DNA of 64,000 bases. Origin: Rhynochetos jubatus. Taxonomy: Eukaryota > Chordata > Aves > Eurypygiformes > Rhynochetidae. Made by a program: the position numbers and the translations under genes. The DNA is taken from NCBI GenBank assembly GCA_027574665.1, contig CM050648.1, positions 41,635,700 to 41,699,699 on the forward strand, read 5' to 3'. Shown here piece after piece: positions 1 to 12,608 of the stretch. The notes under the pieces are model-generated. The model worked only from the letters and a program-made list of their open reading frames with translations, searched no databases and was not told where the DNA came from. Position 1 is the first letter of the stretch, and every line of letters starts with the position of its first letter.

Positions 1-2288
1 TTCTCACAAAGGCAGGAGTGACTGACAGAGGAAGATTTGTTCCTTAAACCAGCAGTTTGGCCAAAGTCCCTCTGTCTTCCAACTGTGAAAACCACAATTT
101 TAAAGTGACACACACAATTCTGCTATTTTGCTTCTGTACTGTACTAGCATTATTTTCACAGAATGTAGACTTCAGTCTTATATGCAGAAAGAATTCGGCC
201 CTATACTCTCATTTTCAGCTGTTTGGTCTTATTTTTACCAGTGCATTGATTTATGTTCTATAGATGCTGCAGCTATATGTCTTATTTTCTAGTGTAGATA
301 CTGAATAGAGAAATATCCTTTGTTTCTTCTTTTTTTTTTTTTAAGTCTGGCTGTGGTACAAATAAGTCTTCCTCTGTCCCAGTCTTCAAGCATCTTTTTA
401 TCAGTGTTGTCACTGCCCCGAAGCCGAAGGTCCTTCTCTCTCTTTCCCAGTTAAGACAGATGATAAATACCTCACTTTAAGTTTGTGCTTGATAATGCTG
501 GAATAGGGTATCAGTGCTTAAAGTGGAAATATAAGAACACATCAGTTTTACTCTTAATGAGATTTTCTTCTAAATTAATTCCACTTTTGGAAGACTAACA
601 TCTACCAGCACTCCTTTATCAGGCTACCTGAAGTACTTTCTAGATTTAACCTGCTACCTGAAGTACTTCTTGGGTTTAAACCTGCTGTTTAGAGGCTTCT
701 GACCACAGTGCCAACTATCATACTTGGAAAACTGTGATTTGTCTGCAATGGCAAGCTCTGCATCTGATACCGATTCTGTGGGAAAGAGATATTAAGGAAG
801 TAGGTTTAAAACCCAAAATTGCTACTTAAACTCCAGAAGGATTTCAGTGGATTGCTGAATAAGTTCAGTAATTTGTTTGTCTATTCATATTAGGAGAGTG
901 GCATCCTCAGGTCTTAGGGTTCTTAACAAAATTAATATTCTTCTGACCCAGATGATCTTAGCAACTGCCAACAGGTTTCTAAGTAAAGGGAGGAGTGTGA
1001 ATGTTAATCTGAAATCTCAGCAGTAGGTGTTGTCTGGAGATGCATTTCTTAACGTGGGTTTTAATTGATGCTAGTTGACTTTTGCTGGCTCTGTCTACCT
1101 AAAATGAAATTAAAGCCTGGAAGTTTACAGTAATGAGGTTAGTAATTATCCTTTCAGATGTAATTTTAAGAAGTTTACTTGGCTTGTGCATATACTGGGG
1201 GTGTCTGATCTGCCAGCTGAGCATCTGGGGATTTGAGTTCCTTAGCAGTGTAGGCACTCACAAACAGAAGAAGTTTTCTCGGTGTTATTTATTTTATTGG
1301 TCTTAACTGGCTGTTTTATTAAAATAAAAGGTAGTGTTGCAACTCTCGTGACAAGCTAGTCGTCCCTTTCTTTTTGCTGAACTTGCCTCTGTGCGGAACT
1401 TTAACAGAGAATTTTGCCATATACTGAAACAACTGGTGAGCTAATGAGCGAATGGCTTTGTTACTTCTGGTTTTAAATTCTGGGAGTTACAGCAGGTTAC
1501 TGGTGCAAACTGTGAATTCTGTGGTCCGTGCTGATTCCCTCTGTTGTGTTTTTGTTGGTTTTGCCAACTTCTATTAATCGTAAGTCAGTAGCAGCAGCGT
1601 TGTCATCTGATATGTCTTTGCCATTTAAGAAAACCTGATTGTTCCACTCTGCTTCCTGCTGGCTTAATGACCAAAGTCACATAATGGGTTTTGATAAGCA
1701 CTAACCAAGCTTTTTGACATTGAGACTCGTCTGTATTCTTCTTTGCACATCCTGTCATCTTGCTCCTGCGTGAAGTGACTACATGTTGTTGTTAAAATAA
1801 ATGAAGATACAGTTGATGGTAGAGGAGACTCCAGAACTCCTGACTGTCTGGACTTCTGTGCCTTGAAAAATGCATGCCTCTTATCTGTGTTGTGGCATTA
1901 TTATAGAAGTATTTGTTGGTTTAATTTCAAATTACTAACAACATGAGACCAGCATTTTTATCTTTCATTATTATATATATTAGTATCTTTTTTATACCTT
2001 ACATCCTTATATACAAATGTACTTTATTACCTTTTAACAAGCTATTTATTTAGAGAACCGTGTGATTCAGCAAGGTCTTCTCTATCCTTTCATAACAAAA
2101 TCTACCTTGCTAAAACTCTTTAAAATGGACCCTAGCAAAAAGAACTTTTTTTGAAAGGCATGAAGAAGATCACCTGTAAAAGCTCATTTTTGTGTTCTAA
2201 TATGTTTTGGTAATTGTAAGAAGGAAAAGAACCTTTTCAAAAGAAAGCAGCTGCCTTTAAAAATACCAGTGTATTGCATAAATCTAGA

Positions 2289-2314
2289 TTTTTTTTTTTT
2301 TTTTTTTTTTTTTT
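2289..2314. repeat. Poly(T) run, 26 bases
   Basis: An uninterrupted run of 26 T within BPNT2 intron 1. I see no SINE or retrocopy body attached to either side. Confidence 0.9.
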
Positions 2315-3493
2315 ACTCTGCCAGCAAGTCTACTATTCAAATTTTCTAAAGCTTAAAGGCATTTTAGTCTTAAAAAAGGAAGTGATATTTTGTTTCCAAG
2401 TTTGCATTCATTTCAGTTATTGGACACTTGTCAGTGTCAAGTAACAAGATTTCAGGAAGCAGCTTTCATTCATAGTTAAAACTGCTACTTGCCACCCCCA
2501 AATTCAAAAGTTGGAAGGGAAGGATCATGAATGGTCCTGGCTGCATGTGAGCTAGGTCTTGGTGTGAATGCGAGTCCTTCCTTCTGTAGCAGATTCTGGA
2601 GCTCTGTTTTGCAACCAGGGTAAGTTAGATACATTACTCAGGTATTTGAAATACGGTGCTTTGACCGCTTTTTGCTCTCCTGTTGTGCATGTTTATACGT
2701 CCTGACTTGTAGAGTGAGTGTTTACGTTCAGAGGTTTTGGCATCTGATTCCTTCGCAGAATTTGTGTGTGTACAGATGCTGCAAGATCAGACAGCTTTCA
2801 GCTCTGATACGTTTGAGGGAAAAGCCAGAGAGAAGCTGAGGTAAAGCAGTCTGGCTTGTAGTGGGTGTAAGGGCACGTTGCTCTTTGGAGCAGTGATTGG
2901 AGGAGCGAGGTGTGAGGCTTGGCCCGTAGGCGGGGGAAAGCCCAAAGGCTGCTGGTTAAACCGCTCTCCCCTGAGTTGTGACATCTCTGAAACACATTGA
3001 AATAACAGCAAATCAACTACAGTCCCGTGCAGCCACCTAGCAGGTTGGTAGGCCTTTGAAGGTGCATAGTTGTGGCTATCCTCTTGCTGGCTGCTCTGGC
3101 CATTAGTCCAGAGGATGCATACAGTGATAAAATGTCCCCTGCGGGCAGTGGAAGATACCAGTCAGCCAGTGAGAAGGTGTCAGAATAACTGTTGGTTTAT
3201 TGTTTGTAAATGTTTGCATTTGCTTACTTTCTTCCGTCCTGCTGCTTTCCTCCATCTCCTGTCACGAGAATACAAACAGTGAAGTTAAGTTTGAATCTTT
3301 GCTAGATGTAATGGTCACGTTGCGTAATCGCTGATGTGTATGTCATGCAGAGTTAGTGCACTAACGAAACAAAACCGAAGTCAAATATTTATTAATGCTT
3401 TACAAACTTTCCCCTGTGCACGCTATTTTGTCTGGGCCTCCGGGCTTTTCATTTTTCATGGTCCCATTCAAATCAATAGGCTTATCCATTCAG

Positions 3494-3680
3494 TCATAGA
3501 ATAGTTTGGGTTGGAAGGGACCTTTTAAAGGTCACCTAGTCCAACCCTCCGGCAATGAGCAGGGACATCTTCAACTAGATCAGGTTGCTCAGAGCCCCAT
3601 CTAACCTGACCTTGAATGTTTCCGTGGATGGGGCACCTACTACCTCTCTGGGCAACCTATTCCAGTCTCTGTTCTTGAAA
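3494..3680 (-). mobile_element. CR1 LINE 3' tail, old, antisense
   Basis: The stretch opens with TCATAGAATAGTTTGGGTTGG, the reverse complement of the CR1 3' terminus, and continues through recognisable antisense versions of the 'caggttgctcagagccccat' and 'ctgggcaacctattccagt' blocks. It is more diverged than the other copies here and lacks any coding part. The 5' truncation point is blurred. Confidence 0.85.
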
Positions 3681-6600
3681 TGTAATGCAAGGAGTACTCT
3701 TATATTCACTAGTCAGAATATGAGTATTATCTTTTGTTACCTAAACTGTGGGGTGATTTGTTTTGTTTTTACCTTGAGTAACTTAATTAGTATTTCTTCT
3801 TTATAATACAGGTGGGATAGTATTCGTGGTGTTTTGGTTTTGTTTCCTGTTCTAATGAAACAGCACTGAGATTTGGATTTGAGAGGACTCAGTTATCAGA
3901 TGGGGATATTGACCCTCTGCAGAATAAAGGGCTGTGTTGCCTCACCTTTTTTCAAGACATTGGATTATTTGCATATTAAAATACAAAATGAGTATTGGGA
4001 TGAATAAGGAATGTGGGGAAGGAGTAATAAATTTACATACAATTTAAATAAAATTCACATACAACCAAACACTTTGTAAGAAAAGCATTGCATTTTCTTA
4101 TACTGATGTTTATTTAAAAAAAAATCACTTATGTGTTTGAACAGAAACTTCTATTTAATTTTTTAGTGTATATTTTTTCAGTGAAATTTATTTTTAACGA
4201 GTGAATTCAAAGGCAAAACTACAGCTGTGGCTTACTCTTTCAAACCAGGAAAAAGCCTGAGTTTGTTCACCTCCTTGCGGACAGCTAGCCAGTATTCAAG
4301 TAGGTTGGTTGGGTGACGAGCTGCCACACAGACATCATGAAGTGCTGGTGGGGAGTAGCCTAGCACAGGACAATGAGCCACTGTGACTGTTCCCTGAAGT
4401 CTTTATGTGGTCGGGACTGTTGGCTGTTTGTTCAGAGCACTGCATTTATCCACGCAGGTTGATAGTACGCTCCTGAGTTGCTTCTCGTGTCTCTGAGCAG
4501 ATCTGTATTCCAGTCGCTGACATGCCAGAGGAAGAGTGTTCTCTGTGCAGTGGGTTTCTGAAGGCTGGGAACGCCTGCATGGTTTGGGTGGCACACCACG
4601 TGCTGATCCTGATGTTGCTGTTGGATCTCTGCAGCTGGCCTCCACGAGCAGCATCCCTCATTCATTCCTACACCTCACAGATGGTTTTGAGGAAAAACTG
4701 TGCTGCCAAGATGCAGCCAGACTGCCTTGTTTATGCCATAATTCTTATTGCTGACCTTTCAGTAGTAGTCGCTTTACTGATTTACATGTATTTTTTAAAT
4801 CTCTGTGTTTGATGCGGTTCTTTGAGGAGGGCTTTCCCTTCAAGCGTGGATGGGGAGGATTAGTCAAATGTAGTTAAACTCAGTGTTGGTGGGCAGCTTG
4901 CAGATCTTCCAGAGGTGGGCTTTTACAGCTGTTGCTAACCCCAAATAAAGTTATTTCTGTCTTCTGCTTGCTGTCTCAAGTTCTTGCATGATGAGTTGCT
5001 CTCTAAATCTGACTCTTAGGAATAGGCAAAGGTGTGTGTGTGATAGCAACAATGCAAACTTTATAATTCTTTACACTAACGTAGCAGTTTAATTGGCTCA
5101 GTGTCTTGTTGGAACAAGCCCTGTTGTCTGAAACATTTGGCGTTGTGATTGTCTCTCTGCCATAGCTAGTCCTAATTTCTGAGTGAAGACTTGGGAATGC
5201 AGTCAACTACATGTCTGTATCACTACAGCAAAGTTTGAAATGCTAGGTTGTGGCCTCTGGAGGCTTCCAGCAAATGAGAATGGCAAGTAGGAAGAGAATG
5301 TTGGATTAACATAAAGACATGTTTTTTGGGTATATACTCATGCATTTAAAAAAAGCAGGAGGGGGTGGTGTAGGGAAGAGAAGTTCCCAGTGTTGAGGGT
5401 TGGTGATCCTCTCTCAGGCAATTATGTCTTGCAAAACCTATAATGTAGCTTTCTAACAATAAATAAATTTAATAACTGCATGTGGTAGAATGGCTATGAA
5501 TTTCTACTTAAACTATGACCTGTGGAGTATTCTGCCAGTGTAAATGGTCATATGAATGGAAGAACTAGTGACCTGATGATTATTTTTTAATTATTATTCT
5601 TTTATTATGACTTTGCAACCTTATCACTATTACCCCTTTTCCCCCTTTTCTGCCGTGTTTTGGTGTTGGTTTTTTTTTTTTTTCTAGCAGGTTAATCATG
5701 GCAGTTGAGAAGACCCCTCAGAAGCATTATAAATGCTGCAGCATCATGGCCATCGCTACAAAATCTGAACTAGTAGGAGGTCTCTTTCTGAAAACAGTGC
5801 TTCTTAGATAGTTTAAGTCTTTCAATTTTAGTGTGCTGTATCAACAGGTTTAACAAGATATTCTTCCTTTTGAGGACTGGTTCCAACCCTCTAACTTTTT
5901 GGAGGCCTATTCCTTCTGTGGAGGAAATGTTTTTCTTTTAATGGTGGTGTGTAATGTGCTGTAGTGGAACTTAAACTGCCCAGGGGCTGTGTGAGGCTGC
6001 CAAGTCTGTGGGACTAGTCATCTTGACTTTGCAGGTCTGTTTTCCCTAGGGGAAAACACAATCGTCAGGTTTATTGTACGGTGACAGATGTTTAATTTGT
6101 AAATGTCACGGCAACTTCAAGGACTCTGTGTTTGGCACAGAATGTTTCAAATACTGGTTTTACGTGAGAAGACAGCTATGATGTATGGCTGGAGCTGCTG
6201 CAGTTCTGCTTGCTTTCCTTTTTTGAATTCTCTTGGGGAAGATGGCCCTTAACCCGTTGCTAATAATCTGTTACAGTTGAGGTGATGGCTTGTCATCATG
6301 TGAATTACGGAAAAATCCTGTTGATACAAATATAGTCTGACCATTCCATTATTTTCATTGTCTTTCAGTGTCACGTTCCTACAACTTCTGTAATAACAAG
6401 TTGTTTTAGTTGAGGGGGTTTATCTGCTCTAGCAGTCAGATCTCTGAATCAGAGCTAGCAGTGTTGACTCCATCTGTAACAAGTAAAGGGAAATCAGTGG
6501 CTCTAGGTTGTAGACACATTGCATCCCGTGTGCACCTACTATTTTGCCTTGACTGGACATCAGAGCTGGTCAGTTTGGTATCCCTTTAGAATTATACTAA

Positions 6601-7204
6601 GGGAAGTCACCTTTAAAGTTAGCAAGAATAAAAAAGCTTGTGTTCCTAATGTTCTGTACACTCAGCTTCACACATATACCTGACACGTCTAAGCCATAAG
6701 TATCATCGTCCTACTGCATAATTAGTAGTTTCTGTGTTTCTGACGGGTTCACACAGACTGTAGCTTTAAAGGCACAGTAGCAATGATTTCCTTTTTATTT
6801 TCAGTAAAAGGAGCGTAGAAGTAGTAGTCTCCTAATGTAATTGAGATGAATTTGTCTAAATTCCTGTTAGCACTGCTCATGTCCAGGTGCATTACAGCTC
6901 TCCTATAAACTGTGTTTGCAGTGGTAGTAAGCTGGGTTAAGACAGGTTGTTCCATATTTCCCCAGTAGTTCTTCTTGTCAGGTTATGTGATGTTTTGTAA
7001 CATGAGAGGTCATGATGTACAGTGTTTTGTGCTAACTGCATCTCTTGCGATCCAAAAATACTGTGCTACTGCAGTCACAACGACATTGTATCGGGGTTTG
7101 CAGAACTTGTTTCCATTCAACAGATTGGGACTGTGTGCTCCCTGACTACACCAGACTCTGTTCAGCATGCCAAAATGCTCTCTGGTCCAGAATAAAATTC
7201 ATTA

Positions 7205-7540
7205 TCATAGAATCATGGAATGGTTTGAGTGGGAAGGGACCTTAAAGATCATCCAGTTCCAACCCCCTGCCATGGGCAGGGGCACCCTCCACTAGACCAG
7301 GTTGCTCCAAGCCTCATCCAGCCTGGCCTTGAACACTTCCAGGACAGGGCATCCACAGCTGCTCTGGGCAACCACCCAGAGGTTGGTGCCTCACCACCCT
7401 CTCCAGGAAGAATTTCTTCCTGATATCTCATCTAAATCTCCCCACTTTCAATTTAAACCCATTAGCCCTTGTCCTGTCACTACAGGCCCTTGTAAAAAGC
7501 ACCCCCTCAGCTTTCTTGTAGGCCCCTTCAGGTACTTGTG
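7205..7540 (-). mobile_element. CR1 LINE 3' tail, antisense, just before BPNT2 exon 2
   Basis: The copy begins TCATAGAATCATGGAATGG and contains the full antisense CR1 tail, including 'ccctgccatgggcagggg' and 'caccaccctctccaggaag'. It ends inside the section matching the C-terminus of CR1 ORF2 ('ggccccttcaggtact'). It sits 145 bp upstream of the splice acceptor of the first visible BPNT2 exon, in antisense orientation, and has not disturbed the T-rich acceptor tract. Confidence 0.92.
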
Positions 7541-7685
7541 AATTGCTGAAAAATGCCTAATTCATGCTTTTTTAGTTGGAGGTGAAGGGAGAAAGTAAAG
7601 CTATGAGCAAACCTGTATTTTCCCTGTGTACCACAGTTACTGTAGCTGATACGTTAATGCAATTACTTTTGTTGTCTTATTGTAG

Positions 7686-7845
7686 ATAAACTCTGAAGAA
7701 CGTGTTGATACAGCTGATCAGGAGACAGTCTCTTGGGATCGCACTATTCCTGAAGACATAAAACAAAAAATACAGCCTAAAGAGGTTCCAGCAGAAAGTG
7801 TTACGGTCTGGATCGATCCGTTAGATGCTACTCAAGAATACACAG
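7686..7845 (+). CDS. BPNT2: BPNT2 coding exon 2 (EE and DPLDAT metal-binding motifs)
   Basis: This exon encodes 53 codons plus the first base of a split Glu codon, starting in phase 0 with INSEERVD and ending [14 protein letters not shown]2 is a single-pass Golgi enzyme of the inositol monophosphatase family. It hydrolyses 3'-phosphoadenosine 5'-phosphate, the by-product of sulfotransferases, to AMP, and so supports glycosaminoglycan sulfation in cartilage. Two of the family's metal-ligand motifs are intact: the EE pair near the exon start and WIDPLDAT near its end. The acceptor is TAG at 7683-7685 and the donor GTAGCT at 7846. From memory, the human skeletal dysplasia substitutions D177N and T183P fall in this [10 protein letters not shown] segment, and the numbering fits if about 130 residues are encoded upstream. 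The match to human BPNT2 is recalled, not searched, but the motif string is diagnostic. Confidence 0.95.
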
Positions 7846-8776
7846 GTAGCTGATTCTTGTTGACAAATCATGTGTGTAATTCTGATGTCTGCCTTTTATA
7901 CTGGAGACAAAATAGTAAGTATTTAAAATGACATCTCTTGTTAAAGTGTGTTATGTCAAAGCTAGTGTGATTTTAATTGAACAAATTGCCTAATGAAGTC
8001 ATACCATTTACTCTAATACATGGACCAAGTCTGAAATTACTTTGGTGTTCCTTGCAACTAATTATTGCTAAAATGAATGGTAAATGTCATTTATAGACTC
8101 TGCTGGAATGACATGTTTCCTTATTTATTGCTGTGGCAGCACTAAGTATCTCAAAATATTTTTTTGTTTGTTTATTCGAAGGGAATACCAATTAAATATT
8201 CTATTTAATTTGATATTAAAAAAAAATCTAGTTTTTCAGAAAAGCATGTGTAATTTGATCTTCCCCTTTTTCAAGTGTTTTAAGATGTTACATAAGCAGC
8301 TAAAGGCAATCATAGTCAAATTTTTGCCTGTAAGTACTGCAGAACACATAGAAAAATGGGGGTTTCTTCCAAATATTCCATTGATACATTCACCATTATA
8401 GGGGAGTGTTCTTGGGCATTTGAATTATCAGCTTTGAACCAATAGGGGATAGGAGGTGGGGTAGAGAAGGGAGAATATAAGGACACAAATTTCCATGAAA
8501 ATACATGCTGCATGAGAGACGACTCCTAGCATTAGGTCTGGTAGGAGTGTCCGTTACATCTGCTGAACAGGAAGAATTGCTGCAAAACTGCAAAGTCTTC
8601 AAAGTCGCTTGAAAACTGCAAGGTTATTTGAAGTTACAACAAAGTTACATAATTGTAAGAGGCAGAATGTAGGCTAGTCTTCAAAGAATGACATTTTTTG
8701 TAATGTCGGGTCTGCTTTCTTTTTGTGTTCCTGGCATCTGGCAGTAAACTTGCTCCCTTTCTCGTTTTTCCTGCAG
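7846..8776 (+). other. BPNT2: BPNT2 intron 2
   Basis: This 931-bp intron has a GTAGCT donor and a pyrimidine-rich TTTTTCCTGCAG acceptor. It splits a Glu codon after its first base (phase 1). Short open frames inside it resemble nothing known. I see no mobile element. Confidence 0.9.
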
Positions 8777-8872
8777 AGGATCTTCGGCAGTATGTCACGA
8801 CAATGGTTTGCGTGGCTGTAAATGGTAAACCAGTAATAGGAGTGATACACAAGCCCTTCTCAGCATATACAG
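8777..8872 (+). CDS. BPNT2: BPNT2 coding exon 3
   Basis: This exon completes a split Glu codon, encodes 31 residues from DLRQYVTT to [11 protein letters not shown], and ends with the first base of an Ala codon. It forms the core strand-helix section after the DPLDAT motif of the inositol monophosphatase fold. The segment [18 protein letters not shown] matches the conserved 'G.I..P' region that follows the metal site in this family. The acceptor CAG ends at 8776 and the donor GTACCT starts at 8873. At 96 bp it is a multiple of three and both flanking introns are phase 1, so skipping it would keep the frame but remove fold-core residues. Confidence 0.95.
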
Positions 8873-10696
8873 GTACCTTTATGCCATCACGTATTTCCAG
8901 CATCTTCAGTCATAGCGTTAATTAAAATTTGATGTTTGAGAGAACGTCTGTGGGTATAAATGAGAAAATAGCACCTGGGGCAAGAGCACTGCTGCGGATC
9001 TGTTCTGTGCTATAAAACCACCAAAAAAATGCCTTCTTGTATAACATAAAAATTTTGCACTTGAAACAAACGAACTGCAAATGTTTAAGAATTAAGATCC
9101 CTTCAATTGGAGTGTTTATAGCAAACCAAATAAAGTGAAACCTGCACATACTGACCAGTCTTGTGTGCTGTTAGTCTTTAGCAAAAGAGTACTTTGCTCA
9201 TTTAGCAGAATAACTTAGGTCTGTGATATCATACCCAGGAGCTGGTGTTTATTCAGTGTGAATAACAAAGGCAGATTAAAGATCTTAATGGCCACTTTTT
9301 GTACGTAACAGGCAAGACTGTCTTGCATAGCCTGGTGATTATCTGATGTGCCTTTAATGCCACAGCCCTGAACTAATGAATTCTTTAGTATTAGTGATCT
9401 ATCCATGAGGATGGCTGCAGGTTTTGCAATGCGTATGCACTTCTGAAAGCTTCAAAGTAGTTTTAGTATTTGTGTCTTGCTGTACATTTGAAACAGGAAT
9501 TTCTGTTCTCATTTTCCCTTAGGCAATGCTGACCTCTAGAGTTATGAAGTTATACAGTAATTCTGGCACAGAAACCATGACTGAATAAATGTATTTTTTA
9601 ATTTGTTCTATCTTTGTGCCCACTCAACACTCAGTGTATTGTGCTAAATATTTTACTGTCTTTAAACTTAATTCCCAGTCATTTAAGGATGTGCTGTTCC
9701 AATGTGCTTTAAGGGTCTTGGGGATTTTTGGACCATACTTTTCTAAGCATGAACATCTGTCTGAAGAAACAGGTTTTTTTAGTGCTGTAACTTTGAGAAT
9801 TTCTCATTTAATAATAGCAAAATGTGAAATGTTCAGGCATGGCATCTGATGAGATACAATGAATTCTGTCATTCCATGTGAAGAGTATTCATTTCCCAAG
9901 CTGGAAATACCAATATGTTGCGAGTAGGATTGTTCCTAATACACCCACACGAATACAAAGCAATAAAGGGCAGTGAGCAATGTTATTACACATAACTCAG
10001 CCTGTTGCCATACAATCTGGCCCTCTACTGAGATGAAATTGCTGGTTAGTCTGCTAAGTAAGTGTCAAATTAATGGTTAGGAGATGCCACCTACCGAGCT
10101 TGGCTTTGAACCTCATGATGAAACAAGTGGGAGGTTGTGTATTCTAAATCCAGTCCTCCAGAATACACCATCAAATGTTTTCCTTACTATTGATGTTTTC
10201 CTGAGCTGTTTCCTTCCTTAGCATTACTATGCTTCTGAACAAAATGACTCAATAATGTTTTTGTTATCCGCTTTGAAGCGTAGTAGGGCTTCTTGTTCTT
10301 ACAAAAAGGTTGTTTGAGTGAATAGTGGATCTATTTCTGACTCAGGTATACTTTTAACTTTGGTTGTTTTCCAATTGCAAGTTCTAAATATTACTGCTTG
10401 GGATTTTTCCCTCTTACTCTGGTTTTTGGGAGTATCACACAAGAATAGTCAGGCATGGGATAATGCCGTACGCACGGAAGGGGTGGAGGGAGGGGACTGG
10501 GCCATTTCTCTTCCACTTGTGTGCACATGTGGGCATGCACCCCTTTGTTCTGTCAGTCCTAACTTTCCGTTTTACAGTAGGGAGGGAAATTGAGTCAGAG
10601 ACGTCAATTCCATTTTCTTGGATGAGTATCCTATCATCTTTACGCTTAAGAAATTGCCTTTTGTAAATCTTAGCAGAGTTTGTGTTTCTCTTGTAG
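8873..10696 (+). other. BPNT2: BPNT2 intron 3
   Basis: This 1,824-bp phase-1 intron has a GTACCT donor and a TTTCTCTTGTAG acceptor. I see no mobile element or non-coding RNA in it, and its open frames look random. Confidence 0.9.
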
Positions 10697-10858
10697 CCTG
10701 GGCAATGGTGGATGGCGGGTCAAATGTAAAAGCTCGTTCCTCCTACAATGAGAAAACTCCAAGGATTATCGTATCGCGCTCCCATGCAGGAAAAGTTGAG
10801 CAGGTTGCACGGCAGACGTTTGGAAATAAGACTGTGATAATCCCCGCTGGTGGAGCAG
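10697..10858 (+). CDS. BPNT2: BPNT2 coding exon 4
   Basis: This exon completes the split Ala codon, encodes 53 residues starting [15 protein letters not shown] and ending VIIPAGGA, and leaves the first base of a Gly codon. It includes the conserved [10 protein letters not shown] segment and the AGGAG turn that leads into the C-terminal half-domain. In this enzyme class the 'SRSH' region lies close to where the nucleotide 3'-phosphate binds (family knowledge). The acceptor TAG ends at 10696 and the donor GTTTGG starts at 10859. The length, 162 bp, keeps the frame and both bordering introns are phase 1. Confidence 0.95.
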
Positions 10859-12336
10859 GTTTGGTTCCTTAAACATCCTTTCTGTTTTATTGCTTCTGAA
10901 TGATTTAACAGGATAGCTGTTATTAGATAAAAGGATATAATTCTGGCATCTCCTTTTTTTTTTTTTTCCTCTTACCATTTGTTCTTCACATCCCTAAAAG
11001 TGACCACTTGACAACAGGGAGACAGTTTCTCCTGTGTATAGAAACCTACGTGCAAAGTTAGTTCATGCTTCAGGCTAGTGACATGTTCGTATGTTATTGA
11101 ATCTAAGCCTGGACCAGCAATGTTACCGTGCTCCTTTCACTGAGCGTGCGGATGTGCGTCCACTGAAGGTACTGATGCCTCTGTGGAGGAAAAAAGGTTG
11201 TGTGACCAAATACAGAATTGTGGAAGAGAATCTGGTGGTTGTTAGTAAACTAGCAGTATGTTTAATTAAACAGTGTTTTAAGAAAAACATTTTAGTTTGA
11301 TACTATTTCTTGCATTTTTGTCAGAAGAAAAAACTAATGTTACTGAAGTCCATTTTTCTCTGCCTCATATTTAGTCCAAAGAGGTTTTAGCTTACTTTTT
11401 GTAACCTTACACAATATCCTGTGCATGTTACTGACAGAATGCAAGTATGTGAGGCACTAGTGTGAAGCAATAACTGGTTTAAAGTCTCAGAAAAGCCATG
11501 CAAAATTTGAATTTTACAGAAATGTATCTTTCTGCGTCTTTAATATGGAAAGCTAGAGTTCCCCTACAGGTTGCTTAATCAAGATGAGCTTTCATAGGTT
11601 CTTGACAATGAATCTAAATGAGTTTTCCTATGATAAAGGAAGTGAAAGTGTGACTGATTATGGAGGGCCTTCTCCAGGGCTTGACTCTGTATAAGAAGAT
11701 AAAGGAACAGTTTAATGAAACAAGGATATTGGTTGAACAGTTAAAAAAATTAAAAATTAAAAAATTCTGTAAAAGAAAATAGTGTTTTGAGCAATAACTT
11801 TGTACTGCATAATGTATGGTAAAGGGGAGTGCCCTGGGCTGAGTTTTTTTATTACAGCAGTATATGCATCTTCTTTCTCTTGTAATAAGCCAAATAAAAA
11901 AGGTAGACTTCAGCATAATACAGAGATTGAGAAATAAGTGACTGAATGTAGGAGCAAAACTATATCCCAATTTTTCTTGTCCTTTTAATATGTCTCTAGA
12001 TAAATCTGTGTAGTGTATTGGTAAAGATGTCTAAAAAGAATGTGTCCCAAACACCCAAGGTTTTAATTGTGGTCCAGCGGAAAAATCTTGGGATGGAGGA
12101 GTCCTTTTTCAAATTTTGTTTAGAGGTCAGAGGGCAGACAAAAGTCTATTGCTGACTGCCATTATATTGGATGGCATGATATAATTAATGACGTAATTTT
12201 CTTAAATCTTGCATGTGTGTATTATTAACACTTAATAGTAGATTTGTCCTTGGTGGTCACTTAATAGTAAATTTATCCTTTGCGATATATAGGAAAACTG
12301 AGTTTTAACTTTTTTACTTCTGCTCATTTTTTCTAG
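10859..12336 (+). other. BPNT2: BPNT2 intron 4
   Basis: This 1,478-bp phase-1 intron has a GTTTGG donor and a TTTTTTCTAG acceptor. It carries a T-rich run near 10952-10968. The longest antisense frame (11614-11970) is low-complexity and looks random. I see no mobile element. Confidence 0.9.
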
Positions 12337-12608
12337 GTTATAAAGTCTTGGCCCTCCTTGACGTGGATGAAAAGAATCAAGAAGAAGCTGACGTGTATAT
12401 CCATGTCACCTACATTAAGAAATGGGACATATGTGCTGGAAATGCAGTGTTGAGAGCGTTGGGTGGCCATATGACTACCCTGACTGGTGAAGAAATTAGT
12501 TACACTGGCTCAGATGGCAATGAGGGGGGACTTATAGCCAGTATCAACATGAACCATAAAGCACTAATTGAAAAACTTCCAGATCTGGAAAAAACATCAC
12601 ACAAATAA
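12337..12608 (+). CDS. BPNT2: BPNT2 terminal coding exon (WDICAGNA motif, stop codon)
   Basis: This exon completes the split Gly codon, encodes 89 residues starting [12 protein letters not shown] and ending [10 protein letters not shown], and closes with TAA at 12606-12608. It carries the second family signature, [17 protein letters not shown]. The Asp of WD is the last catalytic metal ligand in inositol monophosphatase-fold enzymes. [16 protein letters not shown], near the C-terminus, is the usual end of the fold. The four exons give 229 residues against about 359 for the full human protein, so the N-terminal third, with the Golgi membrane anchor, is outside the window. There is no frameshift or premature stop, so the gene looks functional. 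Confidence 0.96.

Larger units (their letters stand above)
1..7685 (+). other. BPNT2: BPNT2 intron 1, 3' part (non-coding)
   Basis: This is the stretch before the first recognisable BPNT2 exon. It ends in a standard acceptor, a T-rich tract followed by TAG at 7683-7685. I looked for the missing first coding exon (membrane anchor and the region before the EE metal-binding motif) and found neither it nor a CpG-rich promoter, so exon 1 should lie upstream of the window. The open frames here are short and show no family resemblance. The stretch holds two antisense CR1 tails (3494-3680 and 7205-7540) and a 26-base T run (2289-2314); the rest appears to be unique AT-rich intron. Confidence 0.75.

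Noticed and set aside
4522-4812. A 96-codon frame with a hydrophobic C-terminal stretch
   Set aside because: It lies within BPNT2 intron 1, an overlapping frame is also open, and nothing in it resembles a known membrane protein. Chance is the simpler explanation.
5667-5820. A T-rich tract ending TTTCTAGCAG followed by a short open frame (MAVEKTPQKHYKCC..), which looks like a splice acceptor and exon
   Set aside because: The frame does not match the missing BPNT2 exon or any family I know, it closes after 37 codons, and there is no clear donor. Probably a decoy acceptor in intron 1.
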